A model generated the notes under the pieces. It did no database searches. It was given only the letters and a program-made list of their open reading frames with translations, and was not told the DNA's origin. The translations under genes and the position numbers were made by a program. 64,000 bases of DNA from the NCBI GenBank assembly GCA_002900995.3, contig CM035315.1, positions 2,449,826 through 2,513,825 on the forward strand, in the 5' to 3' direction. This DNA comes from Ganoderma boninense (Eukaryota; Basidiomycota; Agaricomycetes; Polyporales; Polyporaceae). This document shows, piece after piece, positions 1 through 12,333 of this stretch (its first letter is position 1; each line of letters begins with the position of its first letter).

Positions 1-328
1 TCGACGCGTGACATTGCAGCACAAAGACAGAAGAGCTACGGTGCGGCTCCTGATGCAGACAACTTCAAGTGCATGCAAGAGTGATGTCACTGGCAAATCA
101 CCCGGGCCGGTAAACCGGCGACGGGCAACCGATACTCTATTTGTTAATTTGTTTGCAAACAGTTACGGTAGCGAGCTAATGATGAACGGCATAGAGTAGC
201 GAGAGCACAAACCATACGACAACAAGAAAACATACAAAGCAAGGTGCAAGACAGCAATCGAATAGCGACACCAGCACTCTCGAGATCAACAATCTCCACC
301 CTCCATCCTGCGAGCGGCCCAATTTGTT
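1..328. other. Flank downstream of MSH6, no gene seen
   Basis: This holds the 3' side of the minus-strand MSH6 gene, whose stop codon is at 329-331. Only short open frames without coding character are present and I see no conserved motif, RNA gene or repeat. Confidence 0.6.
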
Positions 329-3300
329 TCAAGCAGCATTCGGCGTCTCCCGCAGAGCGCCCTGCACCGCGCCTTTGAGCGTCCTCAAGACCTCCCGCCT
401 CCGGACCTTATCCTGGGGCAACTCAAGAACGCCGGTAGCGAGCTTGAAGAGATACGCGAAGTCCGCCTGCGCAACGAGCGGCAGGCGACCCGACACCTTG
501 TTCTTCTTCCCCTCGAGTTTCTCCTTGAAGTGCTTCGCAAAGTCCTTCGAGACGACCTCAGCCCGCTCGACAACCTCCACCGGTACCCCTGCGAGGTTGG
601 CGACGTGAGTACCGAACGACGAGCCCGCGACGCCGTCGACGAGCTTGTAGAGGAATACGAGCTCTCGCTTCTCATCGTCAACGAGCGTCTCCATATGCAT
701 GTTGCGCACGTTCGGGTGGTACGCGTAGTCGTCCGTCAGGGAACCATAGTGAGTCGCGAAGAATGACAACGACAGTGTGTGGGTTGCGAGCTGGTGCAAG
801 ACAGCACCCGCGATGGCCATGCCGTCCTACAGATATGGACTTGAATACGGTGAACAATGGAAAATGTTCAATAGAACGTACGTATGTAGAGGTTCCGCGC
901 CCGAGTTCGTCGAGGATGACAAAAGACTTCGGCGTAGCATCGCGCAGGATCTTGCAGCTAGAAGGGATGTTAAGATTTCAGCACAGGGAGGCAGGCACAT
1001 TGGACTTACCATTCGTCCAGCTCAACCTTGAATGTACTCGCGTTGGAGAACATGTTGTCGTATGCGCCCATACGAGTCAGGATAGAGTCCACTGGGCACA
1101 ACCTATTGTTGAATGGACTCAGCATAGGCATAGCGTGGCGCGACAGTCTGGTGACATACCGTGCGCTTTTAGCGGGTACAAGCATACCAAGCTGGGCCAT
1201 GATCTATGTGAATTCTCAGCATTGAACCCATGGAATTGTGAGCAAATTTCGTACAATCCCAGTGGCAGTCATTCGCATAGCCTGGCAAACATGAATGAAC
1301 AACGACAGGGCATAACAACAAAATATCGACTCACTGTCGACTTTCCTCCCATGTTCGGACCTACATCCCCTCACGTGAGTCAAGGAAGCCACACACCACT
1401 TCCACTGCGACACGCACCAGTCAGCAATGCGATCCTCCCCACGTCCCCACCAAGCTTTACGTCGTTCGGGATGAAATCACCCTTCAGCGACGAGCTCGCA
1501 ACCAGCGCAGGGTGTCTCAGATCCTTAAAGTCGATGAACGCCTCGTCGCCGTCCACCAGCTCGGGCCGGCATGCGGGCTCACCGAGCGCACTTGACGCCT
1601 TCGCGAGGCTGAACAAGCAGTCCAGCTCAGCGAGGACGCGGATCGCGCGCAGCCACACCGAGCGGTCCGCGTCGAACTCCGCATACAGACGGTTCTTGAA
1701 GTCCTTGATCGCCGTATTGCGGTTCTCGCGCGCCTCCTTGAGCTTGCGGATCGTGGACTGGAGGGCGGGGACGATGAACCGCTTGGCGTTCTTTTCGCGG
1801 GTAGGAAAGGATGGTCAGGCTTGCAAAGCGTACGCTGGATAAACGCAGAGCGTACCTTGATTGAACCGCTCAGCGTCCACTCCTTCGGCGCCTTCTCCTT
1901 CTCCTTGCCCTGCAATTGGACGAGGTAGATCTCTTTCGTCCCTTGCGCGCTATGCCAGTAGGTCGCGTCCAAACTATCAGGATTTGCGAATGTCAGCTTC
2001 CAATCCGTCTTACATACATGCGGTTTGTGGACGAACCCAGTCTTCTTGCGTATGTGCTTCAGCTCGGTCTTGAGTTCCTCCTCGAGCTCGTTGATCTCTG
2101 ACATGACCTCGTCGTAAACCTCGTCCTTGCCATCTTCAGGGACAAGCTCGTCGCTCTCTGTGTTCAGAACCATAAGCCCCTCCCCGACAGCATATATGAT
2201 TATCACGCACTCTCGTCCGGTGTCTGGAACATAGACTTGATATGCTTGAGGTTCGGAGCCAGGTCCGGCGCGGAGCGCAAAAGGCCCGTGATCGTCCTGG
2301 ACGAGAACGAATCCGCCGTGTCCGCGAGCTCGATCAGCCCCTTGCTCAGGTTCTTGAATGCCTGTACGCCTGCTTTAGCCAGCCTGCTCAGTGCAGCCTA
2401 CACAGAAAAACGTACCGTCAAAACCTTAAGAAAGTCCTTGACCTTGCAGTTCTTGGCGTGGATCCGAGATACGATCCGCTCGAGGTCAGGGAGGCCCTTC
2501 GCGATCCCCGTGAACTGGCCCTCGAATGTCGGGTGGTCGAGGAGGTCCTGGACGGCGTCCAGTCGCGCGTTAATGTCCGCGACCTCGCGAAGGGGCATAC
2601 AGAGCCAGATACGGAATAGCCGCTTCCCTATCAAACAGCTCGTGATGAGTATACAGCAGCAACACGACAACGTCCTCCAGAGTGTAAACAAACGCGAACG
2701 TACCTGATGGGGTGACACACCGACTGAGGAGCTTGAGGAGCGTGCCCTCCTCCGTGCCTTCGCTGTTCTGAAGGACCTCGATGTGCGCGAGCGTCTGGCC
2801 GTCGAGCACGAGTCCCTGCCCGCGCCGCATTGGGTCGTATACATTGAAGTTCTTCATGCTCAGGATGTCCTTGTCGATGTTGAGCGTGTTCAAGTACCAG
2901 ATCATCGACCCCAGCGCCTCAATGGCACCAGTGTGCGAGAGCATCTGGCGGATGGGGCTCGGCACCGCGTTGGACAGCCCGTGTGGATTGTCAGCCATCT
3001 CGTCATCATCGTCCTCTAATGGCGGGTATAGCTTCTTGAGCTCCTTGACCGTCTCGTTGAACTTGAGGCCTTCCACGTCACGGAGACTCGTCCAGAGGCA
3101 GTTGCCAGGCAGGATCGACTTGAGAAGACGCGTCGTCGACACAGAGAGATTGCCCTGCAAGGCCGTCATCAGAACGCGAATAACCCCAGAAGGTGCGCTC
3201 GGTGACTTGCCTTAGTGAAGATGATCTCCTTGGGCCTCAGCTGCCGCATCATCGTCTCCAGTCTCGTCCGACACACGTCGTCTTCGAACGCGCTCAGGTT

Positions 3301-5109
3301 GAATTCGCTCGTCGCGCTGTCCAGCACGCATATACCGAAGGTCTGTTTCCCGTCCTTTGTCTCAGTGCCCTCTTCTTCGCGGATCGACACGCAGTGTCCG
3401 GCTTGGTCGTCCGTGAGCAGTTCAGCGTCGACGAGTGTGCCGTTCGTGAAGACCTTGTTGAGCTCCCGTCGGACAATCTTGTCCTTGCCTTTGTCTGCTG
3501 CGGGAGGCTTCTTCGATTTCTTGTCTGCAGCGAGGCGCATCTCCGCACCCAGCGCGGTTTCCGCCTGATCGACCCGACCGACCTTGTATCCTGCGGCGAG
3601 AAGTTAGTTAAGGTGCATGACCGTCAGAGAGAATGCCCGCACCTTTTGCGAGGAACTTGGCGGCCCAGAAGTTGAACGACATCTCGGGCACGCCAACCTG
3701 CCTTTCGCCTCAGGACCACTAATTCTTCGACAAATATAAGACCGCACGCACCATGCTCATCTTCACCCGTTGAGTCAACTTCAAGTCGAACTCCTGGTGC
3801 CCAATCCGCGCGTCCTCCTCGTACAGCTCCAAGAACTTGCCCTTCTGGAAGAACAGGATCGTGTCGAAGTGGTTCTGCTTGATCTCCCAGAACTGCTTCT
3901 CGAACGGCGTGAACTCGTTCCATGCGCTCTTGGGAATGTGCAACGTTCGCGGGTCGTAACCCGGCTCGCCCGGTCGCAGACCATCCTTGTCGCGCACGTC
4001 TGCAAGGAAGCCGAACGGGTCCTCGGCCGCCTTCTTCTCCGACTTCTGCTTCAGCGCGCGCTGCTCCGCTGCGGTAAGGAACGCGCTCCCGCCGGGTCCC
4101 TTGGAGGACGACTCGTGCTTCAGGGGCGGCCGTGGGGGCGCCGCCGTCTTCTTGGAGGATGCCTTGGACTTGGATTTGGACTTAGACTTGGACTTGGGTT
4201 CCTCATCGTCGTCGTCGAGGTCCAGGTCGCTGTCGAGTTCAGAAAGGGCGGAGGAGCGCGAAGACATGCGGGAAGAGGCGCGGGACGAAGAACGGCCGCG
4301 AGAGGATGAAGCTTCCACCACATCGTCCTCTTCGTCAACGTCATCTGGGACGATGAAGTCGTCGTCATCATCGTCCGCCTTCTTCCGTCCTAACATGACG
4401 TGAAGTCAATTTCAAAACAGCAGAGGTGAAGGGGCGTACCTCTTGACTTTGATTTCGCTGGCGACTTCTGGTACTTGGTCAGTCGTTTCGCGAAGGAGTT
4501 CATCTCAGGCTCCTCGTCGTCGTCGTCTTCCACATCCGAAAACACAGCAGCCATCCGCGGCTTCTTCGACCGATCATTAGGTTTTCCGTACGGAATGGGG
4601 TCGCTCGGCGGTAGATCATCGTCCGAGTCTTCGACAACGATCTTTCGCTTCCTACGCGTGGTATTCTACACCTGCGGTGAGGGACCACCGACTGTATGCG
4701 CAGTTGGCATGACATTACGTACCGACTTCGCTGGGCCAGCCTGGAGCACCTCAGAGGGATCGGCTTCAGAGACCATATCGATGTCTATGGGGTCGCTCGT
4801 CGGAGGGGTATCACAGACGCTGCTGCCGCCCACGGAGCTGCGAGTGTAGGTTGCGCTGACGATGCCAGACGACTGTGAGTTGCCCTTGGGCATCGGTGTG
4901 CGCACCTCCGGTGCAGGCTGAGGCGATGATGGAGGGTTTTCCTTCTCCCGTAGTTTGGTCTTTGTGGACCTGGCCGGCGTCGTAGTCACTGTGGGTTTAG
5001 GCTTTGGTTTGTTGGATGATTCCTTGTCTACTCCATCCTTCTTGCCGAAGAAAGACGTCAGAGACTTTTGTTTCATCTTGTCAGCATTGCTTTTGGAGGT
5101 TGGGGCCAT
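329..5109 (-). CDS. MSH6: DNA mismatch repair ATPase MSH6 (MutS homologue)
   Basis: MSH6 pairs with MSH2 in the nuclear MutS-alpha heterodimer that recognises base mismatches and small loops. The start at 5109 gives an N-terminal PCNA-binding PIP box (QKSLTSFF, residues about 13-20) followed by a charged disordered tail. Next come the mismatch-binding MutS I domain with [12 protein letters not shown] (family F-x-E wedge, here F-L-E), the connector and lever domains, and the ATPase. Splicing restores Walker [12 protein letters not shown] (about 1372-1347), the [10 protein letters not shown] segment, Walker [13 protein letters not shown] (about 890-930) and DGMAIAG, then the FATHYGSL region and C-terminus. 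There are about 16 introns; several exons are tiny, including a 26-nt one carrying Walker A. The protein is roughly 1,300 residues, normal for fungal Msh6. All joins keep frame, so the gene looks intact. It diverges from the HNH gene at 6077. Confidence 0.95.
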
Positions 5110-6076
5110 GGCGAGCACGTATCTGAGTCCGATGCCGGCGACGACAGGAGTGGAGGAGGGGGAGGCGGACAGAGGGAGAGAGAAAGAGAGCGAGGGGGAG
5201 GGCAACGCGCTGGAACGCGTACTTAATTTAGCGCCGAAGACGCGCTGTCTACGCGTTATTTGCCCTTATTTGCGTCCACCGTGAGTCACTGAGTGTTCAT
5301 AACTGGTTCATAATCTGGGCAGACTGCATCAGGCATCACAAGCTGAAGCGGTAAGTACTTTACATAGTAACCTCCGAACGTGGGCACCTCACCCACACCG
5401 ACAACGGACTGCAAGCCACAAGTAATCCAGAATATAGTCAGTAGTGCTATAAAATATAACCCATGTTTCTTTTCCTTTCACTAACAGGTTGTTGTTCCAC
5501 GTTCCCTAGTGTGATTATCAATTTGAAGGCTGATGGAGCGTCTTTAATTCTAATGTAGTTAATAGGGCTCTCCTCGCCAGGCAACTTATGAATCGTGTTG
5601 CGTAATATGCTCGTCGCTCGTTCTTCCGTCCTTCCACCTGACCCTGATCCAATCCAGATCCTTAATAGCGCGACGCCAGGTCTACGTACAGTTCGGTCTC
5701 GAATCAACTTCAAGGTCAATATTTCTCGCCGCTTCAGCGATGCAACACACCCCTCTCCGACCGCTTCTTCTCCGTGATCCGCACCTTCCCCCATCGCGAC
5801 TGTATGAGCAAAATCATCCCCTCAACGAGCAACACAACAGCACCGCCGAACAGTAACACGATGATGTCGCCGCTGACCTTGAGTGTCGACCGGTCCACCG
5901 CCCCCCCGTCACCCGAACGTAACTGTGGATGCCCCAACATTCGCCGCCAGTCCAGGAACTGGTGGAGTGCCCGGCTAAGCGCTGCGATCGAACCCCTAAC
6001 GTGCCATGTTCGCCTCATCGTTGCTGTTCCATTGACATCTAGTCAACTTCAAAGCACGAGTCCATCCACCACCAGG
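5110..6076. other. Intergenic region between MSH6 and the HNH gene
   Basis: About 1 kb between two divergent genes, so it should carry both promoters. No clear TATA box was found. The part nearest the HNH gene contains, on the minus strand, a relic of a lysophospholipase C-terminal tail (listed separately). The rest shows nothing recognisable. Confidence 0.5.
5734..5898 (-). pseudogene. Relic of a lysophospholipase C-terminal membrane tail
   Basis: This frame reads VDRSTLKVSGDIIVLL, then a hydrophobic stretch GGAVVLLVEGMILLIQS, then a basic tail ending EKKRSERG. It aligns residue by residue with the tail of the lysophospholipase at 8445-11007 (DVSTLERNSYIIMGLL, GGAIVLLVGVVVMLVQQS, EERIAERG). 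No other part of that enzyme is found upstream, so I read it as the surviving 3' end of an old tandem copy. It lies on the strand opposite the HNH gene, just 5' of that gene's start. Confidence 0.55.
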
Positions 6077-7419
6077 ATGCAGCGTATCGACAACCTCCGG
6101 TATTATCCTCAGCCACTCACGGCCCATTTCACTCATCCCAGTTGTGATATCGTCAACGCATACGAGCTTTGTCACTTGGCCGAGCGCGTTGTAGACCCTA
6201 TCCAATGTCACTCCGACGACACCGTGAGGGCGAAGCTGGTGAATATTCGCATCCTCGGGCACCTTCTCTCTCAGTCTGGTTTGCTTTCCGAGGTAGCCAT
6301 CTCCAAGATTGCGAAGGACATCATCTCCTGCCGAGAGGAGTCAATGGGAAGCGATGAATCTCAAGCGGAGGCGTTGGTCAAGTTGGGCGCAGTTTACAAA
6401 GACATTCTGCTCCGTCCATGTGAGTATCCAATCACCTAGTCTGAGGTTGATTCGTCTGACGTAGTGGCGGATGAGTTCACAAGAGCAAGCGCCAGATCCC
6501 TGATGTATCTTCGCCTGGTTCCATTGATGTATCGTCGCCATCTTCGAAGTCCGACGAAGAATCTTCATCGTCGTCCATCCGAGCGTCTCCCGTTAGCTGG
6601 GCCTCGTTCGAGCTCGCCAAAGATGAGGTCGACCAGATGCTTTCCAAAACTCCGAAGAGTTATGCCACGGCGAGAAAACTGGCACGGTGTCATGTCGACA
6701 TTCTTTTCACTTACCTTGCTGTTTCTCACACTACGTACAGGCAAAGCACCGCGAGGATCATCGCTGCATAGTCACGCGCATTCTAGATCTACCATTCGCC
6801 GAAGGACTCCACAGTCAAACCGGCGAGTTCTACGGGGGCGACGTTTCCTGCCTCCGGCTTTGTCACATCTTCCCGGAATTGGCCTCGGCGGCCGTGGATA
6901 CCGCCAGTGAGGGGACGATGTATGAGGTAGGCCTTCTGTTGGCTGTAGTGCGGACATTCACTGAGCCCCCTGAAGCAAGATCACGGCCTCCACACTCAGC
7001 AGGACGTTTTGAAAAGTTTCGGCTATTCCGACATCGTCGACCATCTCGGAGGCTCCGACTCGGATGGCGTTTACTCGCTCGAGAACGTCATGATGGTGAC
7101 TCCGGACTTGCGCGCTCGCTTCGATGTCCTCAGTCTCTGGTTTGAGCCCATCGAGGTTCGTCCTTCTCGGCTGTGATCCACTGTCACGGTTCACCGACTC
7201 TTTGTCATTTAGGACGTCCCCAACCGCTACCGCCTCTGCTCCCCTTGGGTACCACCCAATGGACTCCGGGCGGGGCAGGAGCTCACGTTCCAGTCGAAGG
7301 ATCCCCGCTTGGCGCTGCCGAACCGCGAATACTTGGCTATCCATGCGGCATGTTGTCGGGTCACACACTTATCTGGCGCATTTGGTCTTCTCGGTAGCTT
7401 TGAGGTAGACCTGGACTAG
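6077..7419 (+). CDS. HNH-nuclease-domain protein of basidiomycete type
   Basis: Likely exons are 6077-6419, 6476-6693, 6741-6926, 6976-7155 and 7213-7419, giving 377 residues in one frame. The first two acceptors/donors are weak (GAG acceptor at 6475, GTCGAC donor at 6694), so the 5' joins are uncertain; the last three exons are clear. The middle matches the fungal HNH_2-type domain: HREDHRCIVT, then a CHIFPE motif (first His), then SLENVMMV (Asn). At the place where the family has the last catalytic His (NIHAWFD or DIHRLFD type) this protein has DLRARFD. It is followed by a C-terminal domain with NRYRLCSPW. A Ser-rich linker precedes the nuclease domain. Related proteins are numerous in agaricomycetes but their role is unknown; nuclease activity is doubtful here because of the His-to-Arg change. 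Confidence 0.75.
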
Positions 7420-8444
7420 TATGGCCCCAATCCGGTGACAGATATGTCAGATTTTGCGAGCACGCTGTGTGTACAGCTGTAGAAGGACATCGACGGTGAT
7501 GGGTGTGGTACGGCGCTGGACGGGAAACCACGCACCTGGAGCCCGATCCGACGACCTCGAGCCTGCCTGCATGCCGATCCCCCATTCCCGTGTCCTCTCC
7601 TTCCTTTCCTTTCCTTTCCTCCTTCTGTTCATCCTCGTGTACGAGTCTTGTCGTGACCTGTAGCAGAGTACTCAGTTGCGTTCAGTAGCATCGTGTCCGA
7701 GCCCGATCGTGTACTTACGCACAGCCACATACCGCATTCCGGTTAGCTCCGCCTCGACCTAGACAGTTTTTTATCCATCATCTTTACCTTCGACGACCAC
7801 TATCCCCCATATACACCCGCCTAGTCATCGCTCTCTCATGTATTCACGCACTATCGGGCACCTCTAATACCAGTCTTTCCTTCCTTCTCGACCTTGATCC
7901 GACCGCCTGCGCGACTCCGACCGTGACCCCTCGATCAGCGACTTTCCCCTTCGACTCTCGACCTCACCTCTCATCTTCCGACCTCGTCTCTCGTCTATCG
8001 ACCTCGTCTTTCGTATCATTCATTCCATTCCATCGCCCTCGGACTACGTACAGGCCGGCTCCGGTCCGCACCACCACCACCACCACACTCTTTCCACCAC
8101 CACTCCCGCTGCACCCACTCCCCTTGCCGGCACGCTCGACGGACCATCGCACCTTCAGACTTCTGCACTCGTAGGGAGTGTTGAGGTCTATCAACGGTAT
8201 GGTGTGCAGTCAATAGCACCGTTTCATGATACTGCCCTGCGAGTAACGAGAGCGAATTGAAGCTTCTGGCGGTCCCAATTGAGACTCGAAATCGTGGAGC
8301 AGCGACAGTCAGTGGCGCTTAGTTGGTGGGACATGGCTTCCCATAATAAACAGCCCGAGGTGTCAGGGTTCTACTCTACAGCTGTGTTGCGCGAATCGCT
8401 CCCTTCTTGTGGAGTGGATAGATACGAGACGAGCTGGAGAAGAA
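7420..8444. other. Intergenic, pyrimidine-rich
   Basis: Lies between the stops of the convergent HNH and lysophospholipase genes. It contains CTTTC-type runs near 7595-7620 and a long pyrimidine-rich tract with CCA repeats near 7860-8110. No coding frame with support. Confidence 0.5.
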
Positions 8445-11007
8445 TTATCGGTCTCGGTACTCTCCTCTCTGATCCCCGCGATAGCCCCTCTCCGCAATCC
8501 TCTCTTCCTTGATCGGCGCATATCCCCCCTGGGCCCGCCGCGACTGCTGCACAAGCATAACCACCACCCCGACGAGCAACACGATGGCGCCCCCAAGCAG
8601 CCCCATGATGATGTAGCTGTTGCGCTCGAGCGTCGACACGTCCGCCGCCCCGGCGCTGCCACCGGACGGGGACGTCTCGACGTTGGCAGCCAGATTCCCC
8701 GCGACGACCCCCGTCGACGCAGGGTGGGCCGCCGACGCCGACAACTTCAAGTCCGAGTCGCCCGTGGCGGACAGACCCGACATTGCGCCCCCCGTGAAGC
8801 AGTACCGCGCGAAGCACGCCTCGCACGCCGCCGTCCGACTGTGACCCCGCCGTGCGCGTACGCGCTCGACGGCCGCGCACGCGACGCACGTCCCCCACTG
8901 CGCGTCTGCCTGTGTGAGGCTCACGTCGGCGGCGCCGACGTATCCGCGCGATGCAAGCGCGTAGCTGCGGTCGAAGATGACGGACTGGTTAGAGAGGGAG
9001 AGCTGCAGTGTCGAGGTCGCGAAGTTCGTGATGTTCCCCGGGTCGTTGTTTGGGATCCACACGAGCAGTCTGCGCACACAGATGGTTAGCGGAGGAACGG
9101 AGGGAGGAGGACGCGAGTGTGAGTGTGAGAGGGGCAACGACGACGTACGGAAACTGGTCGCTGGGGCGGGACGCGCCGTCGCAGCCGAAGAACACGGGGC
9201 GCGTGTTCAAGCCGAGGGAGACGAACTCCTCGGTGGAGTTGGGGAAGGGCATCGGGAAGCTCATGAAGCCTCGCGGGAGAATCTCGACCTTGGTCTTCGT
9301 TGCCAGCAGCGACTGTCCGTTCGGCTTGAAGTCGCTCGTTTCCCCCGACTATATGCGTTCCATCAACCGAATCAGCCCCCTATCATCGATTTTTGCGGCC
9401 AGACGGCGACGGAGACGCTGCATACATACCGAGTCGAGCGCGACGATCACGTCCACCTTGCGGCCCTTCACCAGGAGCGGGAAGAGCGGGTCGTTCTGGT
9501 CGTCCAGCGACCCGTCGAACAGCGCGAGCGCCGTCTCGTCCGCGTCCTGGTACGTCCCCGCCTTCAGCCCGTAGAACGGGTTCGGGACGCTCGTCACGTC
9601 CATCTCCTGGTCCGGCTGCAGCGCGCCGAATGTCTGGTTCACCGCGCCGACGAGGCCGCCCAGCTTCTGCGGGCTTGTCCATTCTGGCGAGTGCGTGATG
9701 TTGAGAGGGTTGAAGTCGCAGGAGGACGTGCCGATCACCAAGCCCGCGTTGTCGAAGCCGTTCACGCAGTGTAAGGGCTTGCCGCCGGCGAGGGTCGAGC
9801 CGAGGTATGGGAGGGTGACGAAGGAGGAGAGCTGGGGCTCGTAAGAGCCGAACTCGAGGGGCGAGAGCTCGTAGACTACGGTCTCTAGGGAGACCGACCC
9901 GTTTCCGCCAAAGGGTGTGCCATGGGCGTTAGGCGAATTCACGTTGATCACTACGAGGGGGAAAGGGAGCTCGTGTCTTCTCCACAACGTCCTGGATGCC
10001 TGCGTGTTAATGGTGCCGTAGTATGACGAGCAAAACTTTGAACGCACAAATTGGTAGCGGAAGAGAATGTCAAGGAGGCGGCATGGTCTCCAGCTGTGGT
10101 GTTGGACGCGAACGAATCCGGCGTCGTTCCCGGGAGGAAATGATATGCCAGCTACGCGTGACTCTGGTTAAGATCACACATCTGGAAGGACAGGGCGGGT
10201 GGACTCACCGCTCTTCCCCACATGTCGCAGAACGTGACGGTGAAATTTGCGCCGAAGCGCTTCGCAGCGAGGTCGTATATGAGATGGGTAATGAAAGTCT
10301 GCGAGTCCTGGCCTTGAGGACCCGGAGCGAACAAAGATTGGTCGAGCTGCCATCCGCTAGTAGCGTTGTTACCAAAGACGAGATCGTGTCCGGACGCAAA
10401 GTCGTTGAACATCAGGCTCGCAAGCACGTAGGAACCTCTGCAAAACTGGTCAGTCACGGCGGTCGGCGGCGACATGACGGCACGAGACAAGTTGACACAC
10501 CCTGACAGTGCAGACATGTAGGTCGAGGACTGGAGAAGCCCTCCTAGACCCTTGGACATGCTTGTCGCGTTGCGCGAATCGAACGCTTCCAAGGCTGCCG
10601 CGTTGAACAGCGCCGCGCGGAAATTCCCGCCGGACAGCGCGAGGGCAATCGAAGGCACGTCGTCGTCTTTCGAGATCTCGCCGTCGTACACCTTGTCGCC
10701 GATGTTCTTGAGCCAGCCCTTCAGAGCGCCCTTCGCGATAGATTGTCGGGATCGAACATAGCTGACCTCGTCCTGAGGGAGATCGGTAGAGTTGAAGTGT
10801 GTCAGCTCGCGAGTGGGGAACTCGACTGTGACGTACAGAGTGAATATCTCGTGCGGTGCGCGCGTCGCGTATCAGGTTGTCCGAGGGGCACGAGACGTAG
10901 TAAGGCGCATACGATGCGACGGACTGTGCGCCACTGGCAGCACCGCGAGTAGCCGTGGCAGCGAGAGCGAGGAGAAGCGCGAGGCGCCTGAGATGGACCA
11001 ACCACAT
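8445..11007 (-). CDS. Lysophospholipase (phospholipase B type), membrane-tailed
   Basis: Hydrolyses the remaining acyl ester of lysophospholipids (EC 3.1.1.5 family) at the cell surface or in the secretory path. The start at 11007 gives a signal peptide (hydrophobic residues about 8-20). Then follow SYAPYYVSCPS, the oxyanion region ALSGGNFRAAL, GLLQSSTYMSALSG with GGSY restored by splicing out about 10503-10443 (the nucleophile Ser motif LSGGS), CDMWGRALAYHF, LEFGSYEPQLSSFVTLPYLG, CVNGFDNAG and GTSSCDFNP, and the acid motif ALFDGSLDDQNDPLFPLL. All hallmark elements of the PLA2_B family are present. The C-terminus (exon 8445-9137) has a Ser/Gly linker, one transmembrane helix and a short basic cytosolic tail rather than an obvious GPI signal. 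Several short introns. I judge it intact. Confidence 0.9.
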
Positions 11008-12333
11008 TGGAGGGTCACAGAGAGGAGGAAAGAATATGATGCGACACCCACCACGTCTGCGAGGCTGCCCTAGTATTTATACGACGCGGGATTGACATAC
11101 TCCGACTCCAACCGTCGCCTGAGGGGCTCAGCGTCCCAGCGGCCGCCGCTTCGTTCTGAAATAGCGAGGTGGGTGCATTCGCGCTCGGAATATGTTACAG
11201 CACGTAAGACCTATGTGCAATTAGAAGCATAGCATGCCAGTATGAGACTGTTGGCCTTGGGTACACAGGCTCGCGGAGGACACCCACTCCGCTTGACCCC
11301 GAGGGAAAACACCCGACAGTGACAATGCCGACTCGGAGTCCGGGACCATCGGAACCTCGGAGAACGCCCATAGCCCAACTTCGCCTGGGTATGTGGTGAG
11401 TATTCAATCAATGCTCGAAAATACACTGGAACTAACCATTTGTGACTTGTGCGAGCGGCAGAAAATGTTGGGAGGAGTGGACAAGGCCGCGCTCAGAGGC
11501 GATAAACAAGCGCCGAGGTTTGCCCCCGGCGCGGGCCGGGGCTCTCCGGGGCTGCTGCCGACAGCTGGATGCCTCCTGACAGTCGGTGAGACAAGGGACG
11601 AGCGAAAGGGTCAAGTTTTCCAGTGAGCCCCAATCGATATGATCATCTGGTGGAATACACCTCATGACGCTGATAGTCGACCATGTCACCCCACCGACAG
11701 CCTGAGTACTGTAAGTCTCTGTACGCTGCACCGTTCTGCCTGAGCGCGATAGGCTGAATCCCATCTCCACTGAAAGCAGGCTCGGAGCTGGAAGCAAGGT
11801 CTCTATTCGACATTATACCGTTGCCATGCTCCGACACCACTTCTCCTCTCTGCAAAGCGCTTGTCATGGAGATGAACAGTGAGCTCCGTGATGGTGAGCA
11901 TAACGGCGAGGAGCGAAAGGGAGCCTGTGTTATGGCCTTTGCGGTGCGCTCGCCATGGATAGTTGGTCCCTAACGCCCGCTGCGCTTGTGGGCACCGACA
12001 GCGCTTTGATGCGCGCATTGGGTTGCAATTTTGACGAAGCCGATGGAGCCTTGGAGGGGGCGGAAGCTGGATCGGACGGACAGAGGCGCGATGGACGGAT
12101 CGAGATGAGGACAGGTACGATGGAAGACTGGGCCAGGAACGGGAACCTTCCAAATTGAAGGCTCGGAGAGATGGCAAATTGGGGGGTCCAAAGGGGGGAA
12201 GGGGAGGCAGGGGATAATGCGAGCAAGATATCGGTCGAGCACGTCGAAAAACTGAAGGTCGAGGGCTGCGTAGTGGTCAGCGAACCAAGCAGATCCAGAT
12301 GGAGACCATTTGATAGCTTACTTTACCTAGGTC
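11008..12333. other. Intergenic region, no supported gene
   Basis: Contains the promoter side of the lysophospholipase and the 3' flank of BTB gene 1. A GC-rich patch sits near 11515-11560. Small frames on both strands (for example minus 11930-12226, Ser/Pro/Ala-rich) have no recognisable domain or intron pattern. Confidence 0.45.

Noticed and set aside
763..1842. 359-codon plus-strand frame over the MSH6 3' half
   Set aside because: It crosses several MSH6 exons and introns that carry Walker A/B motifs on the minus strand; no domain on the plus strand.
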